The position numbers and the translations under genes were made by a program. The notes under the pieces were generated by a model. The model was not told the DNA's origin and made no database searches. It worked only from the letters and a program-made list of their open reading frames with translations. Shown in pieces: positions 5,357-7,573 of a stretch of 7,573 bases of DNA. Where the stretch lies: positions 1 to 7,573 of the forward strand of contig CAYRSQ010000039.1 in NCBI GenBank assembly GCA_964427055.1, given 5' to 3'. Positions within the stretch are counted from its first letter, which is position 1, and the number at the start of each line of letters is the position of its first letter. The DNA comes from CAYNTH01 sp964427055 (GTDB lineage: Archaea > Aenigmatarchaeota > Aenigmatarchaeia > CG10238-14 > SCSR01).

Positions 5357-5758
5357 ATGGGTTTCTCCGGAATAAAGTCAATTGTGAGGATAGCCGTGAA
5401 GAAGGACGATAAGATACTATTGATTAGAAGCGGCGGGAAAGCGAAAGGCTCCTGGAGAATACCATATAGGAAGTTCAACTCGAAGATAAATGGGAACCTC
5501 GAGTCGACCGTTGGGAGGATTTTGGAAGAGGACTACGGCAAACGGGACGATATGCTAGAATCATTATATTATATAGGTTCTTACATACAGAAAAGGGGGA
5601 CAGATATGTCCGTCGTTTACGACCTTGTTATGAACTGCGCCACTGGATCACCTGCCATGACCGGACGCAAATGGACGGACTTGGACTCTGTGATGCATAT
5701 GAACATCGACGATGCCACTCGAAATTTCATGGAGATGCACATGAATTACTTGAAGTGA
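5357..5758 (+). CDS. Degenerate Nudix-fold protein
   Basis: 133 residues, close to the usual Nudix domain length. The fold is suggested by an opening strand (SIVRIAVKKDDKILLIRSGG), GSWRIPYRKF where active members have W-x-x-P-G-G, and GNLESTVGRILEEDYG at the Nudix-box helix, then YYIGSYIQKRG and VVYDLVMNC strands and a C-terminal helix. Against G-x5-E-x7-R-E-U-x-E-E-x-G, R54, L56, E58 and G61 match. The expected Gly-Glu before the helix is Asn45-Gly46, the Glu after Arg is Ile55, and the second metal Glu is Asp59. Metal binding and hydrolysis are therefore doubtful. It may be a weak hydrolase, a ligand sensor or an RNA/nucleotide-binding protein. Leaderless start from the box at 5326-5332. 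It is divergent from the membrane-protein operon, and a TATA box for the next gene overlaps its stop. Confidence 0.8.
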   Translation: MGFSGIKSIVRIAVKKDDKILLIRSGGKAKGSWRIPYRKFNSKINGNLESTVGRILEEDYGKRDDMLESLYYIGSYIQKRGTDMSVVYDLVMNCATGSPAMTGRKWTDLDSVMHMNIDDATRNFMEMHMNYLK

Positions 5759-5766
5759 ATTAATAT
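5758..5766 (+). promoter_or_regulatory. TATA-like box for the anchored surface protein gene
   Basis: AATTAATAT starts at the last base of the preceding stop codon and is centred about 25 bp before ATG 5787. The gene therefore probably has its own leaderless transcript. Confidence 0.55.
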
Positions 5767-5786
5767 CCAAACGCCGATATTAAATT

Positions 5787-6581
5787 ATGAAGCGTATAAT
5801 TTTTCCGTTCGCATTTGCGGCAATGCTCGTACTGTCGATGCCTCTTGCCAGCGCGGCCGCCAATCCTGAGTTCAGATCGTTATCCATATCTACAGATGTC
5901 GACACGGCGAACGTCTACTGGTACATAGATCATCTGGGCGCCAACACCGTGAAGGTCGACTGTGAACTTAACGAGTATTCGTGCACATACACTGGAGAGA
6001 AGGGATACGGAGGATGTTCGATGCAGGCTGCCGATTTGTACGACCTGACAAAAGACGGAGATGCACCAGAAGACACTGCCAGGACTGTTGTCAATGAATT
6101 GCAGTGCGAAACTTACAATTCCAGTCTTCCAGCCCCGCAACCCGACGAAATAGACACCAAGTCACTGGGATTCTATCCGCTAGCGTTCAAAGTAACGTCC
6201 CCCTTGCAAATGGCCATGACCGTTGGAGTCACTCAGCAGTATGCGTTTGTGATAAAGAACAACGGCACCATAGACGACCTGTACCAAGTAGAGATAACGA
6301 CCGACTTTCCCAACTTCATAAGAATAGGCAACGGGGAACAGACGACTGAAGTGCTGTCGACAAAACATTCCCAGCAGATATCGTCTGATGTCATATTGCT
6401 GACTTCCGAAGTGGCTCCAAAACTGAAACTGGAAATCAGATCTAGCATAGACAGCTCGATTAAAGTGGATGATCTGGAGGTTGACATCAGGGGAGACTAC
6501 ATGAGCCTTCCTGACATAAGGAACGTGGACATATTCCAGATACTCGCGATGGCTGTAATCCTAGTAACCTTTTTATTTTAA
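5787..6581 (+). CDS. Sec-exported, C-terminally anchored surface protein with Ig-like domain
   Basis: 264 residues. Residues 1-23 are a Sec signal peptide (basic MKR, hydrophobic core, ASA cleavage site). Residues ~27-115 form a domain with four cysteines (C59, C66, C77, C107), enough for two disulfides. Residues ~133-237 resemble the NEW3/CARDB-type Ig-like domains of archaeal envelope proteins (FKVTSPLQMAMTVGVTQQYA, FVIKNNGTIDDLYQVEITTD). Residues 248-264 form a final membrane helix that ends at the stop with no charged tail, leaving the body outside the cell. Two Asn sequons (NSS, NGT) could be glycosylated. The distal domain may bind proteins or glycans, but no specific function is evident. 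It lies between the Nudix-like gene and two tRNAs; its stop overlaps the tRNA-Val promoter box. Confidence 0.82.
   Translation: MKRIIFPFAFAAMLVLSMPLASAAANPEFRSLSISTDVDTANVYWYIDHLGANTVKVDCELNEYSCTYTGEKGYGGCSMQAADLYDLTKDGDAPEDTARTVVNELQCETYNSSLPAPQPDEIDTKSLGFYPLAFKVTSPLQMAMTVGVTQQYAFVIKNNGTIDDLYQVEITTDFPNFIRIGNGEQTTEVLSTKHSQQISSDVILLTSEVAPKLKLEIRSSIDSSIKVDDLEVDIRGDYMSLPDIRNVDIFQILAMAVILVTFLF
6572..6580 (+). promoter_or_regulatory. TATA-like box for tRNA-Val
   Basis: TTTATTTTA overlaps the stop of the preceding gene and is centred about 31 bp before the mature tRNA 5' end. That places transcription start a few bases upstream of the tRNA. Confidence 0.45.
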
Positions 6582-6606
6582 GATGTGAGAATTAATTGCA
6601 GTGATA

Positions 6607-6678
6607 GGGCCTATAGTCTAGCGGCTAGGACGCCACCCTTACAAGGTGGAGGCTCCGGTTCGATTCCGGGTGGGCCCA
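6607..6678 (+). tRNA. tRNA-Val (anticodon TAC)
   Basis: It folds as a complete cloverleaf without an intron. The acceptor is GGGCCTA with TGGGCCC (one wobble pair), the D arm GTC with GAC and a GG in the loop, and the anticodon stem CCACC with GGTGG. The loop CTTACAA gives anticodon TAC at 6640-6642, and the T arm TCCGG-TTCGATT-CCGGG has one wobble pair. The discriminator is A and CCA is not encoded. It faces the downstream initiator tRNA tail to tail, 36 bp apart. Confidence 0.95.
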
Positions 6679-6706
6679 CTATCTGATTCTCAATCGAAAG
6701 TTTATG

Positions 6707-6711
6707 AAAAA
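6707..6711 (-). terminator. Possible T-tract terminator of tRNA-iMet
   Basis: Five T residues on the minus strand, four bases past the 3' end of the tRNA, suit archaeal oligo-T termination. The tract is short and unsupported by other features. Confidence 0.35.
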
Positions 6712-6714
6712 GAA

Positions 6715-6789
6715 TAGCGGAGCTAGGATTTGAACCTAGGACCTTCGGGTTATGAGCCCGACGAGCACTCCAGGCTGCTCCACTCCGCT
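6715..6789 (-). tRNA. Initiator tRNA-Met (anticodon CAT)
   Basis: It folds fully on the minus strand: acceptor AGCGGAG with CTCCGCT, D arm GAGC with GCTC, anticodon stem TCGGG with CCCGA, loop CTCATAA with CAT at 6752-6754, and T arm CTAGG-TTCAAAT-CCTAG. It has the archaeal initiator hallmarks of an A1-U72 pair and three consecutive G-C pairs next to the anticodon loop (GGG/CCC), which elongator tRNA-Met lacks. Discriminator A; CCA not encoded; no intron. Confidence 0.94.
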
Positions 6790-6810
6790 GTGTAATATAA
6801 CAAGAATTAG

Positions 6811-6820
6811 TTTATATTTA
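6811..6820 (-). promoter_or_regulatory. TATA box for initiator tRNA-Met
   Basis: TAAATATAAA on the minus strand is centred about 26 bp before the tRNA 5' end at 6789, the canonical archaeal spacing. The element is A/T-only and nearly symmetrical, so it might also act on the + strand. Confidence 0.65.
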
Positions 6821-6869
6821 AGTTTTATAACAAAGATGGGCAGTCTTAAATCTTTCAACATCGGTTTGG

Positions 6870-6877
6870 ATTATAGA
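6870..6877 (+). promoter_or_regulatory. Possible TATA box for the right-edge surface protein
   Basis: ATTATAGA is centred about 30 bp before ATG 6904. An alternative, CTTAAATC at 6845-6852, would instead place a start near the in-frame GTG 6880. The two cannot be separated from sequence alone. Confidence 0.35.
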
Positions 6878-6903
6878 GAGTGATAAACATCGTATCCAAA
6901 CTA

Positions 6904-7573
6904 ATGATTTTGACGCCGAGAATCATTGCACTGTTGATAATGCTCCTGTTCCTGCATTCATCATCAATATTACTGTACGGAAAAATCACCGGAGTGGAAG
7001 GTGAAGCCGTTGTCATAGGCACTACGACGACTACAACGATATCAATTGGTGGCGAGATTGCCGGAGAAACGACTGATGAATCGGATGAAAATATTATTTT
7101 TGACGTAATAGATTTTGGGAGTGTGACAGGCGGAGGATTCCCATCAGGCGGAGGGGGAGCTTCAAGCGCTTCAACGAGCGCTTCGACCAGCAGTACAACC
7201 ACGTCCACGACATCACCGCCGACTACACCTACCAGCTCAAGCACAACTACAACGGTGCCATCGGGAGGCGGAGGAAGTTCTAAACCTAAAACTACAACCA
7301 CTACGACAGCTTCGACCAGCAGTACAACCACCACGACTATATCGGGATCGGGAACTCTGCCTGAATGTCCCACTGAATATCAATCGTGCCAAGGCCGAGT
7401 AGAAGAGAAGTGTGTATGCGGCGGAAGGGAAACTTGTTACATTGGTGATTATTGTTGTGCCGCGGATGGAACATGCGAATACGGACTTTCATATTGCTTA
7501 TACGGATCATGCAGAGGATCTGTTCCTTTCCCTGGGCCAGAGGAACCGACTACGACAAGCTCAACCTCTTCAA
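6904..7573 (+). CDS. Surface protein with Gly/Thr/Ser linkers and Cys-rich module (3' truncated)
   Basis: Open from ATG 6904 to the right edge, 223 codons, with no stop in the window. An in-frame GTG at 6880 would add eight residues; the frame is closed above it by TAG at 6874. Residues ~6-25 (RIIALLIMLLFLHSSSILLY) are a signal peptide or anchor. Then come an acidic stretch, glycine-rich runs (GGGFPSGGGG, GGGG), and long Thr/Ser tracts typical of O-glycosylated stalks. Residues 155-203 hold ten cysteines in a compact module (CPTEYQSCQG, EKCVCGGRETCYIGDYCC, GTCEYGLSYC), probably disulfide-bonded. A second Thr/Ser linker begins at ~216, so more modules are likely outside the window. Probably a cell-surface adhesin or stalk protein; the Cys-rich family is not named here. 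The antisense valine-rich frame is its shadow. Confidence 0.82.
   Translation, partial: MILTPRIIALLIMLLFLHSSSILLYGKITGVEGEAVVIGTTTTTTISIGGEIAGETTDESDENIIFDVIDFGSVTGGGFPSGGGGASSASTSASTSSTTTSTTSPPTTPTSSSTTTTVPSGGGGSSKPKTTTTTTASTSSTTTTTISGSGTLPECPTEYQSCQGRVEEKCVCGGRETCYIGDYCCAADGTCEYGLSYCLYGSCRGSVPFPGPEEPTTTSSTSS
7180..7202 (+). repeat. 23-bp direct repeat in linker, copy 1
   Basis: GCTTCGACCAGCAGTACAAC followed by CAC recurs exactly at 7309-7331. The copies are 129 bp apart, in frame (43 codons), and encode Ala-Ser-Thr-Ser-Ser-Thr-Thr. Exact identity at the DNA level suggests recent duplication within the linker. Confidence 0.85.
7309..7331 (+). repeat. 23-bp direct repeat in linker, copy 2
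   Basis: This is the second exact copy of the repeat at 7180-7202, encoding the same linker peptide immediately before the Cys-rich module. Confidence 0.85.

Noticed and set aside
6836..6883. A 15-codon open frame (ATGGGCAGTC...) before the right-edge gene
   Set aside because: It overlaps the possible GTG start and could be a leader peptide, but no SD, codon signal or conservation supports it; too short to call.
6790..6903. Possible attachment site next to the tRNA genes
   Set aside because: No repeat of either tRNA 3' end and no integrase or phage-like gene is visible in the window.
6855..7373. A 172-codon minus-strand open frame rich in valine
   Set aside because: It is the complement of the Thr-codon-rich (ACN) linker of the + strand gene. 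Its poly-Val content is exactly what ACN repeats give when reversed, while the + frame has a signal peptide and a cysteine module.

Overview
The window looks like part of an archaeal chromosome, most likely from an uncultivated small-genome (DPANN-like) lineage. The sequence evidence is: A/T-rich TATA-like boxes about 25-30 bp before start codons with almost no leader; GGAGGTG-type Shine-Dalgarno sites inside a compact operon; an archaeal-type initiator tRNA; prepilin-type class III signal peptides with Lys-Gly processing sites; a TrmB-family regulator; and a Thr/Ser-linker plus Cys-rich surface protein. The lineage assignment is inference. I see no mobile element, CRISPR array or integrase.

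Positions 1-3150 (+ strand) hold four surface-appendage genes: the 3' end of a protein with a lectin-like beta-sandwich, then three prepilin-like proteins. The last of these carries a LamG/concanavalin-A-like domain encoded by distinctly AT-richer DNA (about 40% GC by hand count, against about 50-55% either side). Genes 2 and 4 share a promoter-like motif. Together they look like the minor-pilin and adhesin set of an archaeal type IV pilus-like structure.

Positions 5249-3137 (- strand) hold a tight five-gene operon: a two-helix glycine-rich membrane protein, a 77-residue soluble protein, a 65-residue single-helix protein, a 146-residue mostly helical protein with one membrane segment, and a TrmB-family regulator. 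The genes abut or overlap and are set up for translational coupling. The regulator's 3' end overlaps the last pilin gene convergently by 14 bp. I do not recognise the three membrane proteins or the soluble one. This is the best candidate here for an undescribed system.

Positions 5357-6581 (+ strand) hold a degenerate Nudix-fold protein, divergent from the operon and preceded by a 7-bp inverted repeat, and a Sec-exported, C-terminally anchored surface protein. Two tRNA genes follow tail to tail: tRNA-Val(TAC) on + and initiator tRNA-Met(CAT) on -. From about 6904 to the right edge runs an open gene, cut by the window end, for a secreted or anchored protein with Gly-, Thr- and Ser-rich linkers and a 10-cysteine module. 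Overall the window is dominated by envelope and extracellular proteins, with one transcription regulator placed among them.
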